From contig NZ_JACHVA010000143.1 of assembly GCF_014230055.1 (NCBI RefSeq), positions 62,001 to 126,000 of the forward strand: a DNA stretch of 64,000 nt, read 5' to 3'. Shown piece after piece: positions 53,081-62,721 of this stretch (position 1 is the first letter of the stretch; each line of letters begins with the position of its first letter). A model generated the notes under the pieces. The model was not told the DNA's origin, searched no databases, and saw nothing but the letters and a program-made list of their open reading frames with translations. This stretch comes from Puniceicoccus vermicola. Lineage in GTDB: Bacteria; Verrucomicrobiota; Verrucomicrobiia; Opitutales; Puniceicoccaceae. The translations under genes were made by a program, and so were the position numbers.

Positions 53081-55738
53081 TCAATCGGTCGCTCCCGGAA
53101 TCGACAAGCTCACGAAATCCAAAAGCTCGGAGTCGCTCATCTCGGTCAATGCCGTTTCCGCCCCCCCGGTGAGGATCTGGTCGGCCGTCTGCTGCTTCGC
53201 CTCGATCATCCGGTCGATTTTTTCCTCAAGGGTTCCCCGCGTGATAAACTTATGGACCAGCACGTTGCGCTTTTGGCCAATTCGGAAAGCCCGGTCGGTG
53301 GCCTGATTTTCAATCGCAGGATTCCACCAGCGGTCAAAATGGATGACGTGATTGGCGGCCGTCAGGTTGAGCCCGGTTCCCCCAGCCTTGAGGGAAAGAA
53401 CGAAGAACGGCGGGCCCTCCGCCCGCTGAAAATCATCAACCCGCTTCGAGCGTTCCTTCACCGGCGTCCCGCCGTGGAGGATCAAACCGGGCCGACCAAA
53501 CACCGTTCCCAAAAGCTCCTCCAGAGGCCCGGTCAATTCCCGGAACTGGGTAAAGACCAGCACCTTTTCCCCCCGCGAAGCGATCTCTTCACAAAGCTCT
53601 GCCAGTCGCTGGAACTTGGCACTCTTGGCGGCAGCGTAATGCCCGGATTTGGCCACCTGGTCCGGATGATTGCAGATCTGCTTAAAGCGCATCAAATAGG
53701 TAAGCACTACCCCCTTGCGACGCATTCCCTCACTGGCGATCAACTCCTGCTGTAAGGACTTCGCACTCTCCCGGTAAAGTTTTGCCTGGGCTGGAGAGAG
53801 TCCGCAGAAGACCTTCATCTCCGTCTTCTCGGGCAGGTCGTCCAGAATCGATTTATCCGTTTTGAGACGTCGTAAGATGTAGGGGGAAACCAGACGTCGC
53901 AGCGGGGCAAAACGCTCTTGATCGCCCGTCCTCAGATTTTTGACAAATCTCTGGAAAGTCGAAGCCGTTCCCAGAAGACCTGGATTGAGGAAGTCAAAAA
54001 TCGACCAGAGGTCTCCGAGATGATTCTCGACTGGAGTTCCGGTCAGGGCGAAGCGGGCCTCGGACTGAAGCTTCCGCACCGCCCGGCTCTGCCGCGTCCC
54101 ATGGTTCTTGATGGCCTGGGCTTCATCCAGAATGATCCATCCCCACATCCGCTCCGTCGGCCACCTGAGTCGGGGCAACGTCCCGTACGTGGTGATGACC
54201 AGATCGGCCGCTTCCACCTCGGCAAAATCCGGGGCATTCGGATCCTCGACAGCCGAATCCGAGCGGTGGGCGACGAAGAGCTTTAGGCTCGGCGCAAACG
54301 TTCCCGCTTCCCGCATCCAGTTCCCAATCAGTGAAGCGGGAACGACGAGGAGCGAGGTTTTCGCCGCTGGGGACTCCTCCTTTCTCCGCAGCAAGGCTGC
54401 GAGCACCTGAATCGTTTTCCCCAGCCCCATGTCATCGGCCAGACATCCCCCCAGCCCCGTCTGTCCACAAAACCATAACCAGTTCAGCCCCTTCTCCTGA
54501 TACGGACGCAAAGTCGCCTCTAACGACGAGGGGGCGGCCGCACGATCCGGCGACCGAAGTTGTCCCAGCATTTCGGACATCCACTCGCCGGGCTGCGCGA
54601 AAGCCCACTCCCGACGTGCCTCCAGCTCTTCCTCCGACTGGAGATTGCCCGGAGCCCCGGCCAGCAAACGCATTCCCTCGACCATGGAGAGCCCACCCGC
54701 TTCTTCGACCGCTCGCCAGTGATCCAGAGCTTCCTGCAACTGCTCCCGGTTCACCTCGACCCAATCGCCCCCGAGACGCACGAGCCCGTCTTCCCCGTCC
54801 AGCAACGCTTCCACTTCCTGTCGCGTCAACGTCCTCCCATCGACGACCACCTCCAAAGAGAAGTCGAGCATCCCCTCAAGCCCGACCCCTGAGGTCCGCT
54901 TCTTGCCGATCGTCGCCGCAACCTGGGGACGAGGTCCCTTCCTCTTTTTCCACCAATTTGGCAGTCGCACCAACAAACCCGCTTCTTCAAAGAGCGGAAC
55001 ACTCTGCAGAAATTGATAGGCCTCCGCCGGACTCCACAGGATCGGTTGAAAAATGTTCCCGGTCTCGATCAGATCGGCGATGAGCGGTGAATTCTCGGAG
55101 GCACGATGCAGCGGAGAAAGCAACCGAAGAAGCACCTCCCGATTTCTTTCCTCGGAAAACTCCTTGAGCGCCTTGGCCAAAGGGAGCAACCGCAACTCCC
55201 CGGAAGGCGTCAATCCAGTGGCGTAGGTGGCCAAAAAGGCAAAGGGATTTTCCGGATCAGTCGGATTCTCGGCCAGATGCAGGGTGACCCGGCCTACCCG
55301 TGACCAATTCGGGGCATAAGCTTCGAGAAAGACACTGATTCCCCCCACATCGTTGATGCGGCTCTGTGTCCATTGACGCAACCGCTCCCACACCGCGGAC
55401 AAAACCTCCACCGAAAGATACTCTCCGCCCCGCAGAGGCGGCGCATTGAGAACCCATTCCTGCCACTCAGTGGCCTCCGGTTCCCGCACGACCAGAGCGC
55501 CTTTTCCCATCCCCTCCGGCAAGTGACAAACCTCCTCCAAAAACCGGACACCCACCTTCCGCCAAAAATGGACACTCCCATCATCAGCTTCGTCCCGCTT
55601 CCGCCCCGCCAAAAAGATCAGGCCGGGCACCTCACCGCCAGCAAATCCAGAACGCAGCCCCCCCTTCTCCTGGCGGCACACAACCACCCCACCCGGAGTG
55701 AGCTCCAGCAGACTGGTTTCTTCGAGGACGTTTACCAT
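53081..55738 (-). CDS. SNF2/RapA-family DEAD-like ATPase
   Basis: An 885-residue Swi2/Snf2 helicase-like ATPase. The N-terminal ~400 residues form the bacterial SNF2-associated domain. Walker A is LADDMGLGKTIQVLAALL near residue 435, the DEAQ box is in ILDEAQAIKNHGTRQS near 538, and the C-terminal helicase half carries VLVFTQF and DRWWNPAIENQATDRAFRIGQ (landmark WNPAIENQATDRAFRIGQ). The start MVNVLEETSLLEL is chosen over one 26 residues upstream. It is co-transcribed with the SWIM gene. It should remodel DNA-protein or RNAP complexes. Confidence 0.93.
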   Translation of the reverse strand: MVNVLEETSLLELTPGGVVVCRQEKGGLRSGFAGGEVPGLIFLAGRKRDEADDGSVHFWRKVGVRFLEEVCHLPEGMGKGALVVREPEATEWQEWVLNAPPLRGGEYLSVEVLSAVWERLRQWTQSRINDVGGISVFLEAYAPNWSRVGRVTLHLAENPTDPENPFAFLATYATGLTPSGELRLLPLAKALKEFSEERNREVLLRLLSPLHRASENSPLIADLIETGNIFQPILWSPAEAYQFLQSVPLFEEAGLLVRLPNWWKKRKGPRPQVAATIGKKRTSGVGLEGMLDFSLEVVVDGRTLTRQEVEALLDGEDGLVRLGGDWVEVNREQLQEALDHWRAVEEAGGLSMVEGMRLLAGAPGNLQSEEELEARREWAFAQPGEWMSEMLGQLRSPDRAAAPSSLEATLRPYQEKGLNWLWFCGQTGLGGCLADDMGLGKTIQVLAALLRRKEESPAAKTSLLVVPASLIGNWMREAGTFAPSLKLFVAHRSDSAVEDPNAPDFAEVEAADLVITTYGTLPRLRWPTERMWGWIILDEAQAIKNHGTRQSRAVRKLQSEARFALTGTPVENHLGDLWSIFDFLNPGLLGTASTFQRFVKNLRTGDQERFAPLRRLVSPYILRRLKTDKSILDDLPEKTEMKVFCGLSPAQAKLYRESAKSLQQELIASEGMRRKGVVLTYLMRFKQICNHPDQVAKSGHYAAAKSAKFQRLAELCEEIASRGEKVLVFTQFRELTGPLEELLGTVFGRPGLILHGGTPVKERSKRVDDFQRAEGPPFFVLSLKAGGTGLNLTAANHVIHFDRWWNPAIENQATDRAFRIGQKRNVLVHKFITRGTLEEKIDRMIEAKQQTADQILTGGAETALTEMSDSELLDFVSLSIPGATD

Positions 55739-56354
55739 ACAACTCCAAGGAAAACATACGGGAAGACTTGGCGACAGCCATTTCTCCCGAGAAAAGAAAG
55801 TGAGCCCTCCAGCCAAAGTACCACAGGCTGCCAGCCTGTGCCGCGGCCCCCTCTATCCAGCGAATGGACCTAGCCGAATAGGATATGAGAACCAAAGAGA
55901 TGAGCCGTCTGGCAAACCGGAGGAGAGCGTATCGACGACGTAATGGCGCTTCTGAATTTTGAATCTCCACAGCACGCACAAGGCTCCGAATCCGACTAGA
56001 GGTCGTGGGTTCACAATTCATTTTGCAGTAGAATCTACTGCCTCTCACTCCAAACCAACCCTGCCAGATAATTCACGAGCCCCGTCATCAGGCCCCCTGG
56101 ACGCAACGATCAATCTGCTTCAACTCCGGGTGTAGGCTGCAGTCCCGGAAAGACTCGACGTAACTTTTCTAAACCGGACAGATGGCCGATTCCGGTTGTT
56201 TCAGCTATTTCTTGAATCCAGCCAGGATCTTTTTGCACATTTCCTCCTTGGAGCAGACTGTCAGAACCCGGTGAAAACGGTTTATTGCTATAAGCCGCGC
56301 TCGCTTTTTCAGTTAAATCTACTACTAGTTTCCCTCGAGAGACTTGATTGTACC
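55739..56354. other. Intergenic region between SNF2 and DUF1800 genes
   Basis: 616 bp between divergent genes with no convincing open frame. It contains the 19-bp palindrome at 55822-55840 and an AGTAG-aa-tCTACT-like small dyad near 56029. The promoters of the helicase and the DUF1800 gene must lie here, but no clear -35/-10 pair could be picked. Confidence 0.45.
55822..55840. repeat. 19-bp palindrome, second copy
   Basis: CACAGGCTG-c-CAGCCTGTG, the same element as at 2534-2552, in inverse orientation as judged by the flanking GTAC/TACTTT bases. Confidence 0.6.
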
Positions 56355-58901
56355 GTGCCCGCCCCCAATACCCTCTTTTTTCTTCTCGGCCTGCTCTTGG
56401 CACCCATCGCTGCTTTGGCAGCCTTGGATCTGAACAACAATCGTCAAAGCGATGTCTGGGAGAATACGTTCCGGGCCACGGGATTGCTGCCCGAAGGGGA
56501 TGAGGACCGAGACGGAGCCTCCAATGCTGACGAGGCGGTGGCGGGCACCGATCCATGGAATCCCGCTTCGAAGCTGCTCCCACAAATGGAGACCGGTAGG
56601 CTTCCTCCGGGGCAAATGGGGATCCAGTGGATGGCGCGAGGCCACAAGGAGTACATCCTCTGGACCAGCCCGGATCTTTCTCCGGATTCCTGGAGCCTTC
56701 ACGGCAGATGGATCGGGATAGATGACACCATGGACACGTTCTTGTCCCTCCCCGCATCCTCCGCCCTTTTCATGCGACTCGAGGTCAACGACCTCGATAG
56801 CGACGGCGACGGTCTCAACGATTGGGAAGAAGCCCTTCTCGGCTATGATCCCGAGACGCCGAACTCCATGCGCCTGCCGACAGCGGACTACACCCGCGCC
56901 GCTGGCGCCGTGGTCTCGGGAAATACGGTCTCCATTAGCGCCGTCGACGCCACCACTCACGAAGGATGGCCCGATCCGGCCGTCTTTGCGATCCGCCGCT
57001 CCGGTGGGGTTGATGCCCTCACGATTCACCTCGGCCAAACGGGCTCCGCAACCTCCGACTCCGACTACAATGCAATTTCCTCAACCGTTGAAATGCCCTT
57101 CGGCCGCAACACGGCGTGGGTTCAAGTGGTTCCGATCACCGATTCACTGATCGAAGGAGACGAAACAGTCACCCTCACCCTCCTGGAGGGGAGCGATTAC
57201 ACTCTCGATCCGCAGGACTCAGCGACCATTACCATTGAGGACGGATCAGGACCAGTCTCCGCCAAGGAGGCCGCCCGCTTTCTCACCCAAGCGACCTTCG
57301 GCCCCACACCCGAACTCATTCAAGAAGTTCAGACCCTCGGAATTGAAGACTGGATCGAGAACCAATTCAGCCAGCCGATCGGACTTCACCAGCCCGTCCT
57401 CGAGGCCATCGACTGGATCGACGAAGGAGGCGGCCCCTACTCGTTTCATAAAATGAGGGCATGGTGGGAGCAGGCGATGAATGCTCCCGATCCCCTCCGC
57501 CAACGGATCGCCTTCGCCCTCAGCGAGATTCTCGTCATTTCCGACCACGGGGCACCGGATCGCACTCCCCGCGGAATGCTCAACTACTATGACATGCTCC
57601 TCGCCAATTCCTTTGGCAACTACCGCGAGTTGATCGAGGACGTCACCTTTCACCCCTGCATGGGAATCTATCTCAGCCACCAAGGCAACCAACCTCCCGA
57701 TCCGGAATTGGGCCGATTCCCCGACGAGAATTACGCCCGGGAGATCATGCAGTTGTTCACCATTGGGCTCTGGATGCTCGGCCCGGATGGCTCCGTCCTC
57801 CTCGACCCGCAGAATCAGGCTATCCCGACCTACGACAATAGCGATATCACCAACTTGGCCCGCGTTTTCACCGGGATGAGTTGGGGTGCGGGCGACACCA
57901 CCGTGCGTTGGGAGTTCTTTTGGCCCGAGGTTCCTGAAGATTTCAACTACGACGACTTTTACGTCGAGCCCATGAAGATGTGGAACGGCCCCTATACCGA
58001 ATGGTTCGAAGTAGCCCCGGATCAATGGCAGTCCAGAGAGGTTTTCCACCACGACCAAGGGAGTAAAAACGTGCTCGGAACGATCCTCCCGGCCAACGAT
58101 CCGAACCAGCCGGAAACCGACTACGCCTACGCCGATGTCGATCGCGCCCTGAACGTTCTCTTCAATCATCAAAATATCGGTCCCTTCGTATCCAGGCTTT
58201 TGATTCAGAGGCTTGTCACCTCCAATCCATCCCCGGGCTATGTGGGCCGGGTGGCTGCCGCCTTCGCAGACAATGGGGAAGGCGTCCGAGGCGACATGCA
58301 GGCCATTGTAAAAGCCATCCTCCTCGACCCCGAAGCCCGCGATTACTCCGTTTCGGAGGACCCACACTACGGAATGCAGCGGGAACCCTATCTCCGTTTC
58401 GTGTCTCTGGCACGCGCCTTTGATGCCGCCAGCGAATCCGGCATCTATGAGATCTACTGGATTGAGGATGAATACGGGATGACTCCTCTCTCCTCCCCCA
58501 GCGTCTTCAATTTCTTCAGCCCCACCTATCAACCCTCTGGGCCGATCAAAGATGCCGGACTGGTCGCCCCTGAATTCCAAATCACCAACGAGGTCACCGG
58601 CATCCGCGTCCCCAATCACCTCTTCAGCTCGATTTGGTATCAAGTGACTTGGAACGGTGATCGACCGACCCGCGAGGTGCATTTCGACTTTTCGGACGAG
58701 CTCGCCCTGGTCGGCGATACGGACGCACTCTTGGAGCATCTGGACGTCACCTTGATGCACGGGCAGATGAGCAATGAAATGCGTGAGCTCCTCCACTTCA
58801 CCCTGACTCGCCCCGACGTCCTCAATCAGTCCGAGAGCGAACAGGTTCGCCTTGCCATCTATCTCATCGCCAGCTCCCCGGAATTTGCCGTCCTCTACTG
58901 A
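56355..58901 (+). CDS. DUF1800-domain secreted protein with Calx-beta and Ca-binding repeats
   Basis: About 848 residues from a GTG start that gives a good signal peptide (TLFFLLGLLLAPIAALAA). Next come two TSP3/EF-hand-like calcium loops (DRDGASNADEAVAGTD and DLDSDGDGLNDWEE), then a Calx-beta domain (about 195-290, ending DSATITIEDG). DUF1800 follows to the end: RFLTQATFGPTPELIQ, FALSEILVISDHG, NYAREIMQLFTIG and the ...SPSVFNFFSP block. DUF1800 and DUF1501 genes are usually adjacent in Planctomycetes and Verrucomicrobiota and are thought to act in the envelope. The frame is open to 56196, but upstream residues do not resemble a signal. Confidence 0.86.
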   Translation: MPAPNTLFFLLGLLLAPIAALAALDLNNNRQSDVWENTFRATGLLPEGDEDRDGASNADEAVAGTDPWNPASKLLPQMETGRLPPGQMGIQWMARGHKEYILWTSPDLSPDSWSLHGRWIGIDDTMDTFLSLPASSALFMRLEVNDLDSDGDGLNDWEEALLGYDPETPNSMRLPTADYTRAAGAVVSGNTVSISAVDATTHEGWPDPAVFAIRRSGGVDALTIHLGQTGSATSDSDYNAISSTVEMPFGRNTAWVQVVPITDSLIEGDETVTLTLLEGSDYTLDPQDSATITIEDGSGPVSAKEAARFLTQATFGPTPELIQEVQTLGIEDWIENQFSQPIGLHQPVLEAIDWIDEGGGPYSFHKMRAWWEQAMNAPDPLRQRIAFALSEILVISDHGAPDRTPRGMLNYYDMLLANSFGNYRELIEDVTFHPCMGIYLSHQGNQPPDPELGRFPDENYAREIMQLFTIGLWMLGPDGSVLLDPQNQAIPTYDNSDITNLARVFTGMSWGAGDTTVRWEFFWPEVPEDFNYDDFYVEPMKMWNGPYTEWFEVAPDQWQSREVFHHDQGSKNVLGTILPANDPNQPETDYAYADVDRALNVLFNHQNIGPFVSRLLIQRLVTSNPSPGYVGRVAAAFADNGEGVRGDMQAIVKAILLDPEARDYSVSEDPHYGMQREPYLRFVSLARAFDAASESGIYEIYWIEDEYGMTPLSSPSVFNFFSPTYQPSGPIKDAGLVAPEFQITNEVTGIRVPNHLFSSIWYQVTWNGDRPTREVHFDFSDELALVGDTDALLEHLDVTLMHGQMSNEMRELLHFTLTRPDVLNQSESEQVRLAIYLIASSPEFAVLY

Positions 58902-58941
58902 TCCACCGAAACGCCCAGTTTTTAACCCCGCTCCCTTTGTC

Positions 58942-60348
58942 ATGAGTAAACGAATCAGCCGCCGCAAGTTCATCGGACAAGCCTGTTGCTCAGCGGTCGG
59001 TTCGACCGCCCTCTTTTCCACGCTGTTGAACCTGCGGATGGCCAACACGGCCGCCGCCCAGAGCGTCCCCACTGGCGGCGACTACAAAGCGCTGGTCTGC
59101 CTCTTTTTCGCCGGCGGATGCGATTCCTTCAACATGCTTCTCCCATATGGAGATACCGAGTATTCGGAGTATGCCGCCATCCGCGGAGACCTGGCCCTAA
59201 GCAAATCCGCCGGAGAGATCCTGCCCCTCACCTTGAACCAGCCCATTGGTAAAGATCTCGGCATTCACAGTGGGATGCCGGAGATTCAGGCCCTCTGCAA
59301 CGCGGGGAACGCAGCCTGGCTCGCCAACGTCGGCACCTTGGTGCAACCCACCACCAAAGAACAGTATCAGGCCGAATCGGTCATTCTGCCCCTCGGGCTC
59401 TATTCCCACGCAGACCAGATCCGGCAGTGGCAAACCTCTGTCCCGCAGGATACGTCGTCCATCGGCTGGGGAGGACGCACTGCCGACCTCCTCCATTCGC
59501 TCAACAACAACGAGAACATCTCCATGAACATTTCCATTGCCGGGAACAACACTTGGCAATCGGGCAATGAAGTGTTCGAGTACGTCGTCTCCCCGAACGG
59601 TTCTACTGGGCGCAGCCGCTACGATCTCACATGGGGCGTCAATCCCGCCATGAGCGCGGCGATCGACAGCCAGCTGACCCACGACTACCAAAACCTCTTC
59701 GTCGATACGTTTGCGAAAAAGGGAAAGGGCGCCATGGATGCCCACGCGGAATTCTCGGCGGCGATTGATCAGGCCACTCCGCTCCAAACCGTTTTCCCCG
59801 AGGAAAACTACCTCGCCAGTCAGCTCCGCATGGTCGCTCGCAGTATCAGTGCCCACAGCGCCCTGAATATGAACCGCCAAACCTTCTTCGTCCAAGTGGG
59901 TGGCTGGGATCATCACGACGAGGTGCTCGGCACCATGGCGACCATGCTCCCACAGGTCAGCGAAGCCGTCGACGCCTTCTACAACGCCCTCACCGAACTC
60001 AACGAGCAAAACAACGTAACTCTCTTCACCGCCTCCGACTTCGGACGCACCCTGACCTCTAACGGCGCCGGATCCGACCATGCTTGGGGAGGCAATCACC
60101 TCATCGTTGGAGGCGCGGTCAACGGAGGACAAGTCTACGGCACCTATCCGGACCTATTCGAAGGAAACCTGCAAGACACCGGGCGGGGACGCCTCATCCC
60201 CACCACTTCCGTCGATGCCTATTTCGGGGAACTCGCACTCTGGTTCGGAGTCAGCCCCCAGGACCTGCCCACCGTTCTTCCCAATGTTACGAACTTCTAC
60301 ACGCCCTCGGCCGCGAGCGGCCCGCTTGGCTTCATGAATATGTCTTAG
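58942..60348 (+). CDS. DUF1501 Tat-exported protein
   Basis: 468 residues starting MSKRISRRKFIGQACC, a twin-arginine signal (SRRKFIG). DUF1501 is a sulfatase/alkaline-phosphatase-superfamily-like domain: LVCLFFAGGCDSFNML, FFVQVGGWDHHDEV and LFTASDFGRTLTSNGAGSDHAWGG (landmark TASDFGRTLTSNG) are its characteristic blocks. The enzyme activity is not established. It lies 40 bp after the DUF1800 gene, which makes a two-gene unit with it. Confidence 0.9.
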   Translation: MSKRISRRKFIGQACCSAVGSTALFSTLLNLRMANTAAAQSVPTGGDYKALVCLFFAGGCDSFNMLLPYGDTEYSEYAAIRGDLALSKSAGEILPLTLNQPIGKDLGIHSGMPEIQALCNAGNAAWLANVGTLVQPTTKEQYQAESVILPLGLYSHADQIRQWQTSVPQDTSSIGWGGRTADLLHSLNNNENISMNISIAGNNTWQSGNEVFEYVVSPNGSTGRSRYDLTWGVNPAMSAAIDSQLTHDYQNLFVDTFAKKGKGAMDAHAEFSAAIDQATPLQTVFPEENYLASQLRMVARSISAHSALNMNRQTFFVQVGGWDHHDEVLGTMATMLPQVSEAVDAFYNALTELNEQNNVTLFTASDFGRTLTSNGAGSDHAWGGNHLIVGGAVNGGQVYGTYPDLFEGNLQDTGRGRLIPTTSVDAYFGELALWFGVSPQDLPTVLPNVTNFYTPSAASGPLGFMNMS

Positions 60349-60388
60349 CACTCCGAGGACGAACCCTTCTCCCTAGGATACAAATGCC

Positions 60389-60901
60389 ATGAAGCTCAGA
60401 GCCTGGATCCTGATCCCTCTCGCACTCTGCCTTTTCGTGTTCTGGATCTCCACCCGGCAACCGGAGAGTCGCCCCGCGCCGGCCCCGGCGACTGTCCGGG
60501 AAAAGACCTCCCCAAGGGAACCAATCCTCCCAACCACAGCCCCTCACAATCCAACCTCCCCCCTTGCTCAGAAAATCAATCAGCCGGACCAGAGCCCGCA
60601 GAGAGATTTGGAAATCGTCTACACCCTTCTCAACCAGACCCGTCTCTTCGTAAAAGACCTCGCCACTCGCCCCCTCGGAACCAACGCCGAATTCACCGCC
60701 GTCCTCACCGGCAATAACAGCCTTCGGCTCGCGGCCATCCCCGCGAATCATCCCGCTATCAACCCCTCTGGCGAACTCACCGACCGTTGGGGAACTCCCC
60801 TCTTTTTCCATCCCCTGAGCAGCGAGAACACGACCCTACGCTCCGCAGGCCCCGACCGCCAATTGTTCACGGAGGACGATTACGTCTATCCGAATCAATA
60901 G
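60389..60901 (+). CDS. Secreted protein with GspG-like C-terminus
   Basis: A 170-residue protein with an N-terminal membrane span (AWILIPLALCLFVFWIS) and a Pro/Thr-rich linker (about 22-60). The C-terminus LTDRWGTPLFFHPLSSENTTLRSAGPDRQLFTEDD mirrors the D-x-WG-x-P ... S-x-G-D-x ... TDDD calcium loop of type II secretion pseudopilin GspG (landmarks DRWGTPLFF and SAGPDRQLFTEDD). The prepilin cleavage site is absent, so it is not a normal pseudopilin. It sits 40 bp after DUF1501 and may be the third member of that unit. Confidence 0.7.
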   Translation: MKLRAWILIPLALCLFVFWISTRQPESRPAPAPATVREKTSPREPILPTTAPHNPTSPLAQKINQPDQSPQRDLEIVYTLLNQTRLFVKDLATRPLGTNAEFTAVLTGNNSLRLAAIPANHPAINPSGELTDRWGTPLFFHPLSSENTTLRSAGPDRQLFTEDDYVYPNQ

Positions 60902-60924
60902 AACCCGTGCGGCGCCAGCGGACC

Positions 60925-61025
60925 GCGGACTTCAGTCCGCCCCGTAGGAAGGACCACGGCGGAAGGGCGCTTTCGGAGCCGATCCCCGAACATACCGATC
61001 GAAAGTGCTCTCGCACTTCCGCTAC
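60925..61025. repeat. REP-like element with two hairpins
   Basis: GCGGACT-tc-AGTCCGC (60925-60940) is followed by a GTAG at 60944-60947. CGAAAGTGC-tctc-GCACTTCCG (61000-61021) is followed by CTAC, so on the minus strand it reads GTAG then CGGAAGTGC...CACTTTCG. The GTAG-CGGAAG...TTTCG frame is the same as the middle hairpin of the 48-kb array, with a different inner stem. It lies between the GspG-like gene and the nucleotidyltransferase. Confidence 0.6.
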
Positions 61026-61136
61026 AAAGGAAAAATACCGCTCCAAGGGGGAGGGATTAAAATCTGTGCTCCGCCCCCCCCCGGCCCTCCCTTTTCCCAC
61101 TGGAAACCCAGACGGACCTCCGTTAGAAAGAGAAAG

Positions 61137-62519
61137 ATGTCCAATTTCCTCGAAACCGTTCCGGCGGAGCAAGCTACTCTCATCCGCAATCTCGCCCAGC
61201 AAGCGAAGGCCGCGGGAGGTCGTCTGCTCCTGGTTGGGGGGGCCGTGCGGGATCTTCTTTCCGGGAAGGTTCCCGTTGAGTTCGACCTCGAGGTGTTCGG
61301 CCTCTCACTCGATGCCATTGAGCGCGAGCTCGGACGGGAGATTCCCCTCATTCAAGTCGGCCGTTCATTCCCCGTCGTCAAAGTCCGCGACCAGCCGATC
61401 GACATCGCCATTCCCCGTACCGAGTGGAAAACCGGCAACCGCCACACCGATTTCGGTTTTGAAGCCAATCCTGATCTGGATTTTGCCACCGCCGCCCGAC
61501 GTCGGGATTTTACGATCAACGCCATTGGCTGGGATCCGCTCACCCAAGAATTGATGGATCCCTACGGAGGCGAGAAAGACCTGCGCGCCGGCATCCTCCG
61601 CCACGTCTCCGACCAATTTGGCGAAGATGCCCTTCGGGTTCTCCGGGCCATGCAATTCATCGCCCGCTTCGACCTCACGCCCGCCCCGGAAACGATCGCC
61701 GTCTGCCGCACCCTGGAGCAGACCCACCTCGCCGCCGAGCGCATCTTTGAAGAATGGAAGAAACTCATTCTCAAAGGGAAGATCCCTTCCAAAGGAATGT
61801 TCTTCCTGGAAGAAGTCGGCTGGCTCCGCTTCTACCCGGAACTGGAGGTTCTCGTCGACTGCCCGCAAGATCCCCGTTGGCACCCGGAAGGGACGGTCTG
61901 GCGGCACACCTGCTTCTGCCTCGACGCCTTCGCCCGCGAGCGCATCGGAGAAGAGAAGGAGGATCTCATCGTCGGCCTCGCCGTCCTCTGTCACGATCTC
62001 GGCAAAGCCACGACTACCACAACCGACGAAGAGGGCGGCATCCACTCTTACGGCCACGAAAAGGCGGGAATCCATCCGACGCGAGCTCTCCTCTCGCGGA
62101 TGACTCGGGAGAAATCCCTGATCGAAGAAATCGAGCCCCTGGTCGTCACCCACATGCGCCCCCGCCAACTCTTCGAGCACAAATCCGGCCCGGCCGCCGT
62201 CCGGCGCCTCGCGGACAAAGTCGGCCGCCTGGACCGCCTCCTCCGTGTTTGCCGAGCCGATACAGCCGGACGCCCCCCATTGCCTCCCGGAGATTTCCCC
62301 GAGGGACAGTGGCTCCTCAACCGCGCCGAGGAACTCAACGTCTCCAACAACCGCCCCTACCCCATTCTCCAAGGCCGCGACCTCCTCAAGCTCGGCGTAG
62401 ATCCCGGCCCCAGAATGGGCAAGCTTCTCAAGCGACTTTTCGAAGACCAACTCGACGGAAAATTTGAAACCAAAGATGAAGGCCTCGAACGGGCGAAGGA
62501 ACTGGCAGATCTCGATTAA
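61137..62519 (+). CDS. cca: CCA-adding-type nucleotidyltransferase with HD domain
   Basis: A 460-residue class II nucleotidyltransferase of the tRNA CCA-adding/poly(A) polymerase superfamily. The head is RLLLVGGAVRDLLSGK with the metal-binding acidic pair in EFDLEVFG. The template-arginine region is RRRDFTINAIGWDP, followed by DLRAGILRHVSDQFGEDALRVLRAMQF (landmark FGEDALRVLRAMQF). An HD phosphohydrolase domain follows (LVGLAVLCHDLGKATTT). The start is set at MSNFLETVPAEQ; the frame to 61005 has no homology. CCA versus A-adding specificity is not certain. Confidence 0.88.
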   Translation: MSNFLETVPAEQATLIRNLAQQAKAAGGRLLLVGGAVRDLLSGKVPVEFDLEVFGLSLDAIERELGREIPLIQVGRSFPVVKVRDQPIDIAIPRTEWKTGNRHTDFGFEANPDLDFATAARRRDFTINAIGWDPLTQELMDPYGGEKDLRAGILRHVSDQFGEDALRVLRAMQFIARFDLTPAPETIAVCRTLEQTHLAAERIFEEWKKLILKGKIPSKGMFFLEEVGWLRFYPELEVLVDCPQDPRWHPEGTVWRHTCFCLDAFARERIGEEKEDLIVGLAVLCHDLGKATTTTTDEEGGIHSYGHEKAGIHPTRALLSRMTREKSLIEEIEPLVVTHMRPRQLFEHKSGPAAVRRLADKVGRLDRLLRVCRADTAGRPPLPPGDFPEGQWLLNRAEELNVSNNRPYPILQGRDLLKLGVDPGPRMGKLLKRLFEDQLDGKFETKDEGLERAKELADLD

Positions 62520-62721
62520 GAAAACGAGCTCCACCTGCGTAGATCCTGCTGATGACCTGGGATCGGGTGGCTTCAGCACCCGACTCTCTCGCTTTCGCAA
62601 AACGAGAGCACGAAGTGATTTTGCAAAGGGCCGAGAAAGCTTTTGGGCCCTTCATCGCCGGTAATGATGAACGGAATCTGTTAGAACGAAATTTTCAGAA
62701 CCCAGATTATCGAAACAGTCT
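62520..62721. other. Short intergenic region with two hairpins
   Basis: The CTCTCG/CGAGAG pair around 62585-62610 and AAGGGCC/GGCCCTT near 62630-62654 are inverted repeats between the convergent nucleotidyltransferase and DUF1961 genes. Neither has a T-run, so they are at most weak bidirectional terminators. Confidence 0.35.

Noticed and set aside
55632-56048. Minus-strand open frame of 138 codons upstream of the SNF2 gene
   Set aside because: Arg/Ser/Ala-rich with no homology, overlaps the SNF2 start and a palindrome. Judged a random open frame.
57246-59072. Minus-strand open frame of 608 codons
   Set aside because: Antisense to the DUF1800 and DUF1501 genes. No motif or plausible start on that strand.
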